The notes: generated from the letters alone by a model not told the origin. DNA of 64,000 nt from Argonema galeatum A003/A1 (GCF_023333595.1 NZ_JAIQZM010000017.1:1-64000), one strand, 5' to 3'. Shown: positions 45,588 through 55,209, numbered from the stretch's first letter. Numbers and translations are program-made.

Positions 45588-45718
45588 ATACCAAATCCGG
45601 TTGGAAAGCCCCCTTTTTCTGCCTCAATGTTTTTCCTTCTCTTACTCCCCCAGTCCCCCACTCCCCCACTCCCCCCTCCCTCGAAGAATAACCGGGGTAA
45701 TCGAAGCGGATTTGGTAT
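45588..45718. repeat. ATACCAAATCCG inverted-repeat element
   Basis: ATACCAAATCCG (45588-45599) and CGGATTTGGTAT (45707-45718) bound 131 bases containing an octamer run of ACTCCCCC. ATTTTAG heptamers lie just upstream (45512-45537). It is MITE-like and non-coding. Confidence 0.65.
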
Positions 45719-45742
45719 TAAGGGAGGTTCTGCCTCCAAAAC

Positions 45743-45771
45743 CTCGCTCCCAGGTTGAACCTGGGAGCGAG
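45743..45771 (+). terminator. Strong hairpin with T run
   Basis: CTCGCTCCCAGG pairs with CCTGGGAGCGAG (12 bp, loop TTGAA), followed by AAAAATTTTTTTTG. It could end the GGDEF-EAL message, though it lies 250 bases after that stop, or be one more palindromic repeat. Confidence 0.6.
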
Positions 45772-45854
45772 AAAAATTTTTTTTGTTTTCACCAGTTTTT
45801 CACATTTATTTCCTAAATTAAAAAAAGTCATAAATATTCAGGGAATAGATTGTT

Positions 45855-46076
45855 ATGCAAGTCCAGCTTTATCTGGTTCCTCACACCATTTCGGAACTTT
45901 TCGTTAAAGTCAGTAAGTCTGGAAAAATGACGGCGATCGAGTATTACAAGCTGTTGGCTACACTGGCAGAGAATTCACTCAACGAAGATGACAATCGCTC
46001 TATCAAAAGACTGCTTCACGCCGTGCGTAGAGGATGGGTGCAAGTTGTAGGTATAGATGCGCCTGTTGAGAACTAA
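45855..46076 (+). CDS. Small conserved-looking protein, 73 aa
   Basis: The product has a short beta start (MQVQLYLVPHTISELFVKV) followed by helices (TAIEYYKLLATLAENSL, DDNRSIKRLLHAVRRGWVQVVG). It is basic near the end and has no membrane segment. The RLLHAVRRGWVQVV ending is a pattern I associate with small uncharacterised cyanobacterial proteins, but I cannot name a family. It sits between repeat elements on both sides. Confidence 0.65.
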   Translation: MQVQLYLVPHTISELFVKVSKSGKMTAIEYYKLLATLAENSLNEDDNRSIKRLLHAVRRGWVQVVGIDAPVEN

Positions 46077-46077
46077 T

Positions 46078-46184
46078 GGCTGTTTCGGAGTTGTGATGCT
46101 TTTGTTCATAGAAGAACATTTTTATTGATTTTCTCCTCTGCCCCTCTGCCCCTCTGCCATAGCATAGTAAGCAGGGAAGAGCCG
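46078..46184. mobile_element. MITE-like element, copy 2 of the 35802 family
   Basis: Aligns end to end with 35802-35912: GGCTGTTTCGGAGTTGTGAT, CTTTTGTTCA, AGAACATTTTTATT, TTTTCTCCTCT, a CCCCTCTG run, AGCATAGTAA and GGGAAGAGCC. It fills the gap between the 73-aa ORF and the cobN stop. Confidence 0.75.
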
Positions 46185-49100
46185 TTAATTATATTGTGAC
46201 GGCTTAGTTTCAATGACGGCTTCGGCTTGGTGAACGAGCGATCGCAATTTTTCCACCATAGGATGCTCAACTCCTTGCCACAAACCGCGCTGATGCGCTT
46301 CTAACAACCTTTCCGCCATATCTCGCAGAGCCCAAGGATTTTTTTCTTGGATAAATGCCTGCACGGATGGCTCAAACAGATACGCCTCTGCCACTCCCCG
46401 ATACATAAAATCTTCCACACAGTTAGCAGTGGCATCGTAAGCAAATAAATAATCCACCGTCGCCGCCATTTCAAACGCACCTTTGTAACCGTGGCGCATC
46501 ACTCCAGCTATCCACTTGGGATTCACCACGCGAGAACGGTATACCCGTGCAATTTCCGATCGCAATTGTCTCACTTTCGGATTTTCTGGCATAGAATTAT
46601 CGCCAAAATAAGTTTGGGGATTCTTTCCAGTTAAGGCACGAACTGCTGCCGTCAAACCACCTTGAAATTGATAATAATCATCAGAATCCAGTAAATCGTG
46701 TTCGCGGTTATCTTGATTGTGCAACACAATTTGCATCTGTTGTAAGCGCTGCTCAAATGCTTCTGGTGCTGCTTGTCCTTCCTTTTTCGCACTATAAGCG
46801 TAACTGCTCCAATTGATATAAGCACGCGCTAAATCTCGGTCATCTGTCCAGTTTTGGGCTTCAATTAAACCTTGAATCCCAGCACCGTAGGCACCGGGTT
46901 TAGAGCCAAAAATGCGGTAGCTCGATCGCACTTCTGCCTGTTCCTGACTCAACCCAGATGAAAGCCAAAATTGCGTTTCTTGCTTTACTTGCGCCGCCAA
47001 AGGATTTTGTTCTGGCGGTTCATCCAATGCCGCCACAGCTGAAGAGGCGCGATCGAATAAATCGATTAAATTAGGAAAAGCATCGCGGAAAAAACCCGAA
47101 ATTCGCAGCGTCACATCCACACGCGGGCGTCCCAAAACCGAAACTGGTAAAATCTCAAAATCCACCACCCGTCGCGAAGGGCCATCCCACATCGGTCGCA
47201 CTCCCAGCAAAGCCAACGCCTGCGCCAAATCATCACCGCCAGTTCGCATTGTGGAAGTTCCCCATACAGATAAGCCCAGTGTTTTTGGATACTCGCCATT
47301 CTCCTGGGTATATAGCTCTATCAATGTTTCAGCCGCTTTACGTCCGACATCCCAAGCCGTCTCCGTAGGGATATTGCGTATATCTACTGAGTAGAAATTG
47401 CGGCCTGTAGGCAACACCTCCGGGCGTCCCCGCGTCGGAGCCCCAGATGGGCCACTGGGTACAAAGCGACCATCTAAACCTCGCAACAGTTGGGTAATTT
47501 CTTGTTGAGTTTGTTGGAGTGCAGGCAACAAATGAGTGCGTATCCAATCTAACTCGCGTTTAGTCAATTGTCCGTTGTCATTTGGAAGTTGTCCGTTAAC
47601 ATTTGCTATCAGTTGCTCTACTAATTCAGCTGCGTATTCTTCCAATACTTCAACTACATCACCAACAGTGCGACAATCTTTGTCATTGACAAATGACGAA
47701 TGTACGGGCGAAGCATTTGTGTAGATCATCTTTGACTGAGCATCTAAATTTTTCGACACAAATGCTTCGCCCCTACTAACTAATGACAAATCTGCCGTTA
47801 AAGGATCGAAATCCAAACCCCAATCTTTAGCAATAGCACGAGTTAAACCAAGACGATTCGTACCCGGATGACGAGCTATAGCTACAATCAAATCCCTTAG
47901 CTGTCGCCCCTGCGGACACTGCCCAAAAATATGCAATCCATCGCGAATTTGAGCTTCTTTCAATTCGCACAGATAACCATCAATTGAATTCAAAACTGAC
48001 AAATCCAAATTTCCCACATAATATTCTCTATTTTGACTTGTGATTTTTGACTTTTGACTTACTTCTAAATCTTGATGTAGATTTTCTTGCAATATCAATT
48101 TAGCGATGCGATCGCCTATCATCGATAACCGCGACGGATCTAAACTTTGAGCCTCATAATATTCATCAATTAAAGCCTCCAGTTGTTGCAAAGGGCCATA
48201 AAGTTCAGCCCTTGTCATCGGTGGAGTCAGGTGATCGATAATAACTGCTTGAGCGCGACGTTTAGCTTGAGAACCTTCACCCGGATCGTTAACAATAAAA
48301 GGATAAAAATGGGGCATGGCCCCTAAAGCAACTTCCGGGTAACAATTGCTGGATAAAGCCACACTTTTACCTGGTAGCCATTCCAAATTCCCATGCTTGC
48401 CCACATGAACAATCGCATCAGCATTAAAATGTTGCCGCACCCAATAATAGAAAGCCAAATAAGCATGAGTAGGTTCTAAATCGGGGGCATGATAATTCAA
48501 GCTTGGGTCAATATCATAACCGCGACTTGGTTGAATACCCACAAACACATTACCAAATTGAATACCTGAAATGGCTAGAGGGGCAGAGGGGCAGAGGGGC
48601 AGAGGGGCAGAGGGGCAGAGGGGCAGAGGGGTAGAGGAGAAGGATTCTTCATTTCTTTCTTGCACAAGAGTTCCCCAGCGATCGCATATCCCTTTTTGAA
48701 CCTCTGACGGCAAAGTTGCAAAATACTCTTTATATTGCTCTAAAGATAGATGCTGTCGATGCGATCGCAATTCGCGCCCTTCAGGATCGTTCGTCACCCC
48801 AGCAGTTAAAATCTCAATCAATTCATCACCAGTTTCAGGTATATTTTCAACCTGATAACCAGCTTGCTGCAAAGCCTTAAGAATTTCCACACAACTAGCT
48901 GGAGTATCCAAACCAACGCCATTAGCAAGACGCCCATCGCGGTTAGGATAATTAGCTAAAATCAGAGCAATTCGACGATCGGAAACTGGAGTTTGGCGCA
49001 GACGCACCCAGCTAAAAGCTAAATCGGCAACGAAAGCAATCCGGTCTAATCTAGGTTCATATACCACCAAATCTGTTTCCAGTTCAGAATGTCGAGATTG

Positions 49101-50168
49101 CACCGCCTTAAAAGAAACTGCCCTACAAATAATTCGCCCATCAACTTCCGGTAATGCCACATTCATCGCCATATCTCTCGGAGAAAGACCTTTGAACCCA
49201 GATTCCCAATCTTCGACAGTACCGCCGCTGAGAATTACCTGCAACACAGGCACATCTAAAGTGCTGAGTGCTGAGTGCTGAGTGCTGAGTAGAGAGTCAG
49301 TTTCAGCGTAAAAAGTAGTTTTGGCAATTGAAAAGCTGGTAGTGTTAAGTAAAAGTTGTACAGGTTCTGCATCTTTGGGCTGGAAATATTCCAATATATC
49401 TGCTTGTACATCAGGATCTCGCAAAGAAGAGACAAATATCGGCACTGGTTGTAATTTGCGATCGGCTAAAGCTTGACAAATCGCATCAATTACAGTTGTA
49501 TTTCCAGCCAAGTAATGAGCGCGATAAAATAAAAGTCCAACTTTAGGGATATCTAATTGGAAAAAATCTTCCCCAGTCCCTATTTCCTTTTGACTTTTGA
49601 CTTTTCTAGTCCCTCCTCGCCAGGGATAAAATCCGACACGGGGAACTTCTTGTGGTGGTGGTGGATTATAAATTTGCCCCAAACACACATCGGCCACAAA
49701 TTTGAGGGCGTTGACAAAATTTTCTCCGCCGCCTTCGGTGAAGTAGCGCCATAGCTGATTAACGACTGTCAGCGAAACATTTGAGTGACTGATTAAATCT
49801 GGATCTGGGCTAGAGTCCCCTGGTATGACAATCAGCGATCCCTGGGATTTTTGCACAGTCTCCCGCGCCACTTCCAACCCATAAGACCAGTAGGAACGCC
49901 CTCCCAGCAACCGTATAATGATTACCTGCGCCTGAGACAGCACCTGTTCTGCATAAGTATCAATACTTAGCTGTTGCTGTAATTGCAAGAGATTGACAAC
50001 CCTAATCTTCGGGAATCCGTTTGGGAGTTTGCCAACTGCCGCCCCTAGCGTTTGGATGTCTGTATCGGCAGCAGTAAGAAAAACGATCGGAGCGGGTGTC
50101 TGCTCCACAAAAATGACACCTTCTTCCTGAAAATTCCACCCTCCGGGGGTTGCAGCTAAGCGATGCAC
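46185..50168 (-). CDS. cobN: Cobaltochelatase subunit CobN
   Basis: CobN is the large catalytic subunit that inserts cobalt into hydrogenobyrinate diamide in cobalamin synthesis, working with ChlI/ChlD-type AAA partners not encoded here. The start MHRLAATPGGWN and EQTPAPIVFLTAADTDIQTL, the blocks FGNVFVGIQPSRGYDIDPS, HVGKHGNLEWLPGKS, LGLSVWGTSTMRTGGDDLAQ and MRHGYKGAFEMAATVDYLFAYDATANCVEDF are family-specific. At 1327 residues it exceeds the usual 1250-1270. The excess is explained by several in-frame inserts of dispersed repeat sequence, listed separately. No other cobalamin gene is adjacent. Confidence 0.96.
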   Translation of the reverse strand: MHRLAATPGGWNFQEEGVIFVEQTPAPIVFLTAADTDIQTLGAAVGKLPNGFPKIRVVNLLQLQQQLSIDTYAEQVLSQAQVIIIRLLGGRSYWSYGLEVARETVQKSQGSLIVIPGDSSPDPDLISHSNVSLTVVNQLWRYFTEGGGENFVNALKFVADVCLGQIYNPPPPQEVPRVGFYPWRGGTRKVKSQKEIGTGEDFFQLDIPKVGLLFYRAHYLAGNTTVIDAICQALADRKLQPVPIFVSSLRDPDVQADILEYFQPKDAEPVQLLLNTTSFSIAKTTFYAETDSLLSTQHSALSTLDVPVLQVILSGGTVEDWESGFKGLSPRDMAMNVALPEVDGRIICRAVSFKAVQSRHSELETDLVVYEPRLDRIAFVADLAFSWVRLRQTPVSDRRIALILANYPNRDGRLANGVGLDTPASCVEILKALQQAGYQVENIPETGDELIEILTAGVTNDPEGRELRSHRQHLSLEQYKEYFATLPSEVQKGICDRWGTLVQERNEESFSSTPLPLCPSAPLPLCPSAPLAISGIQFGNVFVGIQPSRGYDIDPSLNYHAPDLEPTHAYLAFYYWVRQHFNADAIVHVGKHGNLEWLPGKSVALSSNCYPEVALGAMPHFYPFIVNDPGEGSQAKRRAQAVIIDHLTPPMTRAELYGPLQQLEALIDEYYEAQSLDPSRLSMIGDRIAKLILQENLHQDLEVSQKSKITSQNREYYVGNLDLSVLNSIDGYLCELKEAQIRDGLHIFGQCPQGRQLRDLIVAIARHPGTNRLGLTRAIAKDWGLDFDPLTADLSLVSRGEAFVSKNLDAQSKMIYTNASPVHSSFVNDKDCRTVGDVVEVLEEYAAELVEQLIANVNGQLPNDNGQLTKRELDWIRTHLLPALQQTQQEITQLLRGLDGRFVPSGPSGAPTRGRPEVLPTGRNFYSVDIRNIPTETAWDVGRKAAETLIELYTQENGEYPKTLGLSVWGTSTMRTGGDDLAQALALLGVRPMWDGPSRRVVDFEILPVSVLGRPRVDVTLRISGFFRDAFPNLIDLFDRASSAVAALDEPPEQNPLAAQVKQETQFWLSSGLSQEQAEVRSSYRIFGSKPGAYGAGIQGLIEAQNWTDDRDLARAYINWSSYAYSAKKEGQAAPEAFEQRLQQMQIVLHNQDNREHDLLDSDDYYQFQGGLTAAVRALTGKNPQTYFGDNSMPENPKVRQLRSEIARVYRSRVVNPKWIAGVMRHGYKGAFEMAATVDYLFAYDATANCVEDFMYRGVAEAYLFEPSVQAFIQEKNPWALRDMAERLLEAHQRGLWQGVEHPMVEKLRSLVHQAEAVIETKPSQYN
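47702..47776 (-). repeat. In-frame GTAGGGGCGAAGCATT palindrome inside cobN
   Basis: GTACGGGCGAAGCATTTGTG (47702 on) and the matching complement ending at 47776 pair over 21 bases with one mismatch. The 75-bp unit encodes about 25 residues (around 798-823) lying between conserved CobN blocks. Confidence 0.85.
48574..48640 (-). repeat. In-frame GAGGGGCA heptamer/octamer array inside cobN
   Basis: About seven GGGGCAGA units encode a PLPLCPSAPLPLCPSAPL-like peptide at residues about 511-533 of CobN, a low-complexity loop absent from ordinary family members. Confidence 0.88.
49258..49292 (-). repeat. In-frame TGCTGAG array inside cobN
   Basis: Four to five TGCTGAG heptamers encode STQHSALST-type residues at about 293-304 of CobN. 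Other repeat-derived stretches in this gene lie near 47563-47600, 48030-48060 and 49588-49606. Confidence 0.85.
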
Positions 50169-50351
50169 GATATTATCCTCATAAGTTACAGTCTTTTCCA
50201 GAGCTTCCGCAGCTTTAGCAAAACTAAAGATTTAAGTCTTGCCTGAGATCTGGCTTTACCTTTGATAATTAAGAAGACAACCGAAATAATTGATCCTCTG
50301 CCAAAAATTTTAGTTAGTAAAGCATTTAACTTTTGTAGATAAACCCCTTAA

Positions 50352-52739
50352 ATGGTCAGTTACCAAAAATCAATTTTAAGCCGATGTTTGCCCCTTGCAA
50401 CTTTTGAGCAGCTGCGAAAGTTGTTGCAACAGATGGCTCAAAGGGTTGGGGAAGATACCTCCCTCAATTCTGACCAAACTGTCGCAAGAGAAGGAAAAGA
50501 TATTACCCTATTTTTGACCGAAGATGTAGTGTCTTCTGTGGAAATTATCCAGGAAACACAGTCAGAAAGGTTCGCGGTGTTAGTTTCAAGGCGGTTTAGT
50601 GCCCTGGTGTTGGGAAAAGCCTTGGAGTCAGATTTTCTCACGCAAAACTCCCTAAAGGTGGAGTTGACCTTCGAGCCAGGAGCGATCGCCGCCTTTTTGG
50701 CCCAACTTAGCAATTTACTGAAAAACAATCGTTTTCTCTGCCAAAGTCTGCAAACAGCAAGCCAAGCCCTTGAACCCAACGACCCCACCCTTCAAAGTGA
50801 ATTCACCCTCTCTTTGCTGGAAATGCTTTCCTCTGATAGCGAGACACCAGAAACGCTCTACCCCTATGTTTCTGTTTGTCAACCCGTGCATGAGGCTCTT
50901 AGCCAACAGATCGAACAAGAGCGACTCCTCAATCAGGTGACAACCCAAATCCGCCAGAGTCTAGAGTTACCCGTCATTCTGAAAACTGCTGTCGAGCAGG
51001 TAAGGTCTTTTTTGCAAGCCGATCGGTTAGTAATATATCAATTTAACTTTAATTCGACAGCAGAGGAGCAAAACGGCTGTGTAATACCTCCTGTTGCCCA
51101 AGAATACGACGCTTATGAAGTAAACAAAAACGCAGATTTACCCTCTGCGTTTCTAGATCCCTCCTCATACTGCGGTCGTATTACCTACGAAGGTAGGGCT
51201 GACGATACCATACCCTCAGTGGTGAATTTTAGTGAGCAGGGGCACTGCTTTATGTATGTACCCAACTGTCGGGAGAAATATCGCAAAGGCTTCGCCCAAG
51301 CGGTGGAAGATGTAGAAACTGCCTACGTCTTTTCTCCCTGCTTGTTGGATTTAATGCGAAGCACTCAGGTTCGAGCGAAGTTGGTTGTGCCAATTGTGAT
51401 CCAAGACCAGCTGTGGGGGCTGCTCATTGCCCATCAATGCTTCCAGCCGCGCCAATGGCAGGATAATGAAAAAAACTTTCTGCGGGATATTGCCGAACAC
51501 TTAGCTCTAGCAATTTACCAAGCCGAACTTTACGCCGAAGTCCAACAGCAAAAACAAACGCTAGAACAACGGGTGATCGATCGCACTCAAGAACTCCACG
51601 ATGCCATGCTAGCAGCACAGTCAGCCAGCCGAGTCAAGGGTGAATTTCTCTCCACCATGAGCCACGAATTGCGGACTCCCCTCACCTGCGTCATCGGGTT
51701 GTCTGCCACTCTGTTGCGTTGGTCATTTGGCCAGCTGAGTCAGAAACAGCGCGATTACCTGCAAACCATCCACGACAATGGAGAACACCTATTAGAGTTA
51801 ATCAACGATATTCTAGATCTGTCTGAGCTGGAAGCGGGTAAAACCGTTTTAAATATCAGCGAATTTTCTTTGTGTCAACTTGCTCAAGAAAGCTTACAAA
51901 TTCTGAGAGAAAAAGCCCAACAACGCGGCGTTGAACTAGCAATAAATCTGCGAATTAACGCCGTTCGCGATCGCTTTTTGGCTGATGATAAACGAGTTAG
52001 GCAGATTCTTTTTAATCTCTTGAGCAATGGCATCAAATTTACCCCTTCTGGCGGACGAATTATTCTGCGAGTTTGGTTAGAAAACAACACGGCGGTATTT
52101 CAGGTAGAAGACACTGGCATCGGCATTTCCGAAGAGCAGTTACCTCTACTTTTTCAGAAATTTCAACAGTTGGATACTTCTTACCACCGCCAATACGAAG
52201 GAACTGGGCTGGGTTTAGCTTTAACAAAACAACTGGTAGAATTGCATCGAGGCAGGATCGAAGTCGAATCTACAGTCGATGTGGGATCGATTTTTACCGT
52301 CTGGTTGCCTCTACCGCCTTCAGCACCAGTTGTCAGCGACGCGCAAATACCGGGAAGTAGCGATATTCCTGAAGGGCGCATTGTTTTGATTGAAAACGAT
52401 GAAGAAACAGCTACCCTCATCTGCGATATTCTTACAGCCGCAGGTTATCAGATGGTGTGGATTGTAGAAGGCAGTACGGCTCTCATGCAAATTGAGATCT
52501 TGCAACCCTTAGTCGCGCTCGTGGAGATTAATTTATCAGGAATGAATGGGTATGAAGTCATTCGCGAACTGCGTAATTCCCCGGCAGTGCCAAACCTCAA
52601 AATTATCGCTATAGCAGCTACAGAAACGGCTGAAAATAATTTGTACGGTTTGACAGCAGAACCAGATGATTATCTGCCAAAACCCTTTCAACCAGAACAG
52701 TTATTGCAGAAGATTGCTAACTTCGTCATCGCTCAGTAG
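50352..52739 (+). CDS. cikA: Circadian input kinase CikA
   Basis: CikA resets the Kai clock and acts as a phosphatase on RpaA. The order matches CikA: an N-terminal domain (1-180, ending with VSVCQPVHEAL), a GAF domain (about 190-360), a coiled coil, HisKA (KGEFLSTMSHELRTPLTCVIG, His438), a HATPase domain (NLLSNGIKF, DTGIGIS, GTGLGLALTKQLVELH) and a receiver-like domain (655-795). Phospho-acceptor Asp is replaced by Glu725 (ALVEINLSG), so this is a pseudo-receiver. The GAF domain keeps Cys330 (SPCLLDLM) at the bilin site, with Leu instead of the usual His after it, and Cys299 in GHCF, 31 residues before. The best-studied Synechococcus elongatus CikA lacks the bilin cysteine, so this orthologue may bind a bilin, as Synechocystis CikA does. 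Confidence 0.94.
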   Translation: MVSYQKSILSRCLPLATFEQLRKLLQQMAQRVGEDTSLNSDQTVAREGKDITLFLTEDVVSSVEIIQETQSERFAVLVSRRFSALVLGKALESDFLTQNSLKVELTFEPGAIAAFLAQLSNLLKNNRFLCQSLQTASQALEPNDPTLQSEFTLSLLEMLSSDSETPETLYPYVSVCQPVHEALSQQIEQERLLNQVTTQIRQSLELPVILKTAVEQVRSFLQADRLVIYQFNFNSTAEEQNGCVIPPVAQEYDAYEVNKNADLPSAFLDPSSYCGRITYEGRADDTIPSVVNFSEQGHCFMYVPNCREKYRKGFAQAVEDVETAYVFSPCLLDLMRSTQVRAKLVVPIVIQDQLWGLLIAHQCFQPRQWQDNEKNFLRDIAEHLALAIYQAELYAEVQQQKQTLEQRVIDRTQELHDAMLAAQSASRVKGEFLSTMSHELRTPLTCVIGLSATLLRWSFGQLSQKQRDYLQTIHDNGEHLLELINDILDLSELEAGKTVLNISEFSLCQLAQESLQILREKAQQRGVELAINLRINAVRDRFLADDKRVRQILFNLLSNGIKFTPSGGRIILRVWLENNTAVFQVEDTGIGISEEQLPLLFQKFQQLDTSYHRQYEGTGLGLALTKQLVELHRGRIEVESTVDVGSIFTVWLPLPPSAPVVSDAQIPGSSDIPEGRIVLIENDEETATLICDILTAAGYQMVWIVEGSTALMQIEILQPLVALVEINLSGMNGYEVIRELRNSPAVPNLKIIAIAATETAENNLYGLTAEPDDYLPKPFQPEQLLQKIANFVIAQ

Positions 52740-52756
52740 GAAATTCGCGTTTTTTT

Positions 52757-52870
52757 ATCTGCGTTTATCTGCGTTCATCCTTCTTTATCTGCGGTAAAAA
52801 TTCAACCACCGATGACAACAGACAATTTTTCGCTCTAACTCATGTACTAACGATGCAACCTGACATGATA
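52757..52870 (+). repeat. TATCTGCG dispersed repeat, copy 4
   Basis: TTATCTGCGTTTATCTGCGT, GCGGTAAAAATTCAACCACC and GATGACAACAGACAATTTT, ending CATGATAT, match the three other copies in this window. It fills the cikA-nanE gap. Confidence 0.8.
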
Positions 52871-52883
52871 TAACCAATAACCA

Positions 52884-53588
52884 ATGACTTTTAATAAAGA
52901 ACAAATAACACAGATCCGTAAGAGCCTAATTGTTTCTTGTCAGGCTCCAGCTGACTCACCGTTGCACGACCCGCAAGCGATCGCCGCAATGGCGCAAGCA
53001 GCTGTGCTGGGCGGAGCATCTGCTGTGCGGATTGATACTCCAAGTCATGTAAGTGCCGTGCGGCAGAGAGTCCAAGCACCGATAATTGGGCTTTGGAAAC
53101 AGCAGATACCTGGATACGAAGTATATATTACTCCTCAGTTTGAACACGCGGCGGCGATCGCATCTGCCGGTGCAGATATCATCGCTATTGACGCCACTCT
53201 CAGAGACCGACCGGGCAATGAAACGTTGGATACCCTCATTGCACGCATTCACAACGAATTGGGCAAGCTGGTGATGGCAGATGCGGATACGATTGAGGGA
53301 GCTAGAGCAGCAGCAAAAGCTGGTGCCGACCTTGTGGGTACAACCCTCTACGGCTACACCAACGAGACGAAGCACCTTTCTCCCCCCGGCTTTGACCTCC
53401 TCGCCCAAATGGTAAAGCAGTTAAAAGTCCCAGCCATTTGCGAAGGCGGCATAGCCTCACCCCAGATGGCTCAAGAAGCCCTCAAACTGGGAGCTTACGC
53501 AGTTGTTGTCGGCACTGATATCACTGGGATCGATTACAAGGTTAGAACCTATCGAGAAGCCATTTTCACTGCCCCAACTGCCTTTTAA
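52884..53588 (+). CDS. nanE: N-acylglucosamine-6-phosphate 2-epimerase (NanE)
   Basis: NanE interconverts ManNAc-6-P and GlcNAc-6-P. This is a TIM barrel of 234 residues with SLIVSCQAPADSPLHDP, AVRIDTPSHV, PIIGLWKQQIPGYEVYITP, DIIAIDATLRDRP, LVMADADTIEGARAAAKAGADLVGTT-type strands and the phosphate-binding ends ICEGGIAS and AVVVGTDIT. The catalytic lysine (GLWKQ) and acid (CEGG) regions are present. No sialic acid lyase, kinase or transporter is nearby, so it may serve amino-sugar recycling into cell-wall precursors. Repeat sequence separates it from cikA. Confidence 0.93.
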   Translation: MTFNKEQITQIRKSLIVSCQAPADSPLHDPQAIAAMAQAAVLGGASAVRIDTPSHVSAVRQRVQAPIIGLWKQQIPGYEVYITPQFEHAAAIASAGADIIAIDATLRDRPGNETLDTLIARIHNELGKLVMADADTIEGARAAAKAGADLVGTTLYGYTNETKHLSPPGFDLLAQMVKQLKVPAICEGGIASPQMAQEALKLGAYAVVVGTDITGIDYKVRTYREAIFTAPTAF

Positions 53589-53632
53589 AATTTCCAAACT
53601 TGACACGCGAGGAAAAGGCAAAAAGGCTGAGG

Positions 53633-54397
53633 ATGAACACACCCGACTATATTTCCCAACTCAAAGAGCTATTTGAGCAAAAGCCAACGGAAATAATTTA
53701 CGAGATTGCCTCCAAAGATGAGATGTTTTTAGGCAAAGAAAAACATTATTTTAATGTTGGACAGTCAGCCTTACAATGCGTAAAGCTAGCAATGCTGGCA
53801 GCCCGAAAGCAGGATTTTAAGAATATTTTGGATCTCCCTTGCGGACACGGTAGGGTGCTAAGAATGCTTAAAGCTGCTTTCCCTGAAGCAAAGCTAACCG
53901 CTTGCGACTTAAACCAAGATGGCGTTGATTTCTGCGTCAAAGTATTTGGCGCAACAGGGGTCTACTCAACGGAGGATGTTAACCATATCCCAATTCAAGC
54001 TAGTTTCGATCTAATCTGGTGCGGTTCCTTGTTGACTCATCTCAACAGTTCTAGCTGGACTGATTTCTTGAACCTGTTTAACTCTCTTCTCTGTCCGGGT
54101 GGCATTCTTATTTTTACTGCGAACGGCCTCTGGGTTGCCCACAGGATAAGGATGATGGCTTATAGTTACGGACTCGATCCCAACAAATTACCTATTTTGG
54201 TAAAGGACTATGACAGTCAGGGGTTCGGCTATCTAGACTACCCCAACCTGGAAAATTATGGTATTTCCCTGTCGTCGCCTTCTTGGGTCTTATTACAACT
54301 GCAAAAGATACCCAATCTTCGCCTTTTGACATATACCGAAAGAGGATGGGACAACCACCAGGATGCGATCGCTTGCGTTCGAGTTGACGACTTATAG
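53633..54397 (+). CDS. Class I SAM-dependent methyltransferase, 254 aa
   Basis: Motif I is ILDLPCGHGRVLRML, followed by AKLTACDLNQDGVDFC (acidic end of beta 2), FDLIWCGSLLTHL (motif IV region) and LLCPGGILIFTANG. The substrate is unknown; small-molecule or sugar methyltransferases of polysaccharide clusters look like this. I choose the ATG at 53633. A TTG at 53600 keeps the frame open for 11 more codons. It starts 44 bases after nanE on the same strand, so the two may be co-transcribed. Confidence 0.85.
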   Translation: MNTPDYISQLKELFEQKPTEIIYEIASKDEMFLGKEKHYFNVGQSALQCVKLAMLAARKQDFKNILDLPCGHGRVLRMLKAAFPEAKLTACDLNQDGVDFCVKVFGATGVYSTEDVNHIPIQASFDLIWCGSLLTHLNSSSWTDFLNLFNSLLCPGGILIFTANGLWVAHRIRMMAYSYGLDPNKLPILVKDYDSQGFGYLDYPNLENYGISLSSPSWVLLQLQKIPNLRLLTYTERGWDNHQDAIACVRVDDL

Positions 54398-54477
54398 TTG
54401 ACAATTCATACTCATAACGAGTACGCTTAAGTAGAATAATACACAACGACTACCATTTCACTCTAGGAGCCAAATTA

Positions 54478-55209
54478 ATGTTGCCCAATAAAGAAGGACA
54501 AAAAGTTCCCAACGTCACCTTCCGTACTCGTCAGAAAGGCCAGTGGGTAGATGTGACTACAGATGAGCTATTTGCAGGTAAGGCAGTAGCTGTCTTCTCC
54601 TTACCGGGTGCTTTTACGCCAACCTGTTCATCAACGCACGTCCCCGGCTACAACGAATTGGCGAACGTCTTCAAAGAAAATGGCGTAGACGACATTGTTT
54701 GTATTTCCGTCAATGATGCCTTTGTCATGGAGGAATGGGCAAAAGATCAAAAGGCAGATAATATCACATTCATTCCCGATGGTAACGGTCAATTCACGGA
54801 AGGAATGGGATTGCTAGTTGATAAGTCAGACCTGGGGTTTGGTAAGCGGTCGTGGCGCTATTCTATGCTGGTGAAAGATGGCACAGTTGAGAAAATGTTT
54901 ATTGAACCAGAAGAACCAGGAGACCCCTTCAAAGTGTCTGATGCCCAGACAATGCTTAGCTATATTAACCCGGAAGCAGTTAAGCCAAAATTAGTTTCTT
55001 TGTTTGCCAAAGTCGGTTGTCCCTTCTGCGCCCGTGCCAAAGCTATGCTGAAGGATCATGGCTTAGATTACGAAGAAATTGTCTTGGGTAAGGATGTCAC
55101 CACACGCTCTTTACGCGCCGTCACAGGTGCAATCACAGTTCCCCAAGTATTTATTGATGGCAAATTAATTGGTGGTTCAGAAGCGCTAGCAGCCTACCTG
55201 GGTGCTTAG
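54478..55209 (+). CDS. Hybrid peroxiredoxin-glutaredoxin, 243 aa
   Basis: A Prx5-type peroxidase (residues 1-160) with peroxidatic Cys50 in [12 protein letters not shown] is fused to a glutaredoxin (170-243) with the redox pair Cys181-P-F-Cys184 and [14 protein letters not shown] for glutathione binding. Such hybrids reduce peroxides with GSH without a separate donor. Length and both active sites are intact. AGGAG lies ahead of the ATG. It is a single gene; transcription is probably stress-responsive in the family, but no operator is evident here. Confidence 0.94.
   Translation: MLPNKEGQKVPNVTFRTRQKGQWVDVTTDELFAGKAVAVFSLPGAFTPTCSSTHVPGYNELANVFKENGVDDIVCISVNDAFVMEEWAKDQKADNITFIPDGNGQFTEGMGLLVDKSDLGFGKRSWRYSMLVKDGTVEKMFIEPEEPGDPFKVSDAQTMLSYINPEAVKPKLVSLFAKVGCPFCARAKAMLKDHGLDYEEIVLGKDVTTRSLRAVTGAITVPQVFIDGKLIGGSEALAAYLGA

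Noticed and set aside
52073-52420. Additional frames inside the CikA HATPase region
   Set aside because: Shadow frames without motifs; the CikA frame is conserved throughout.
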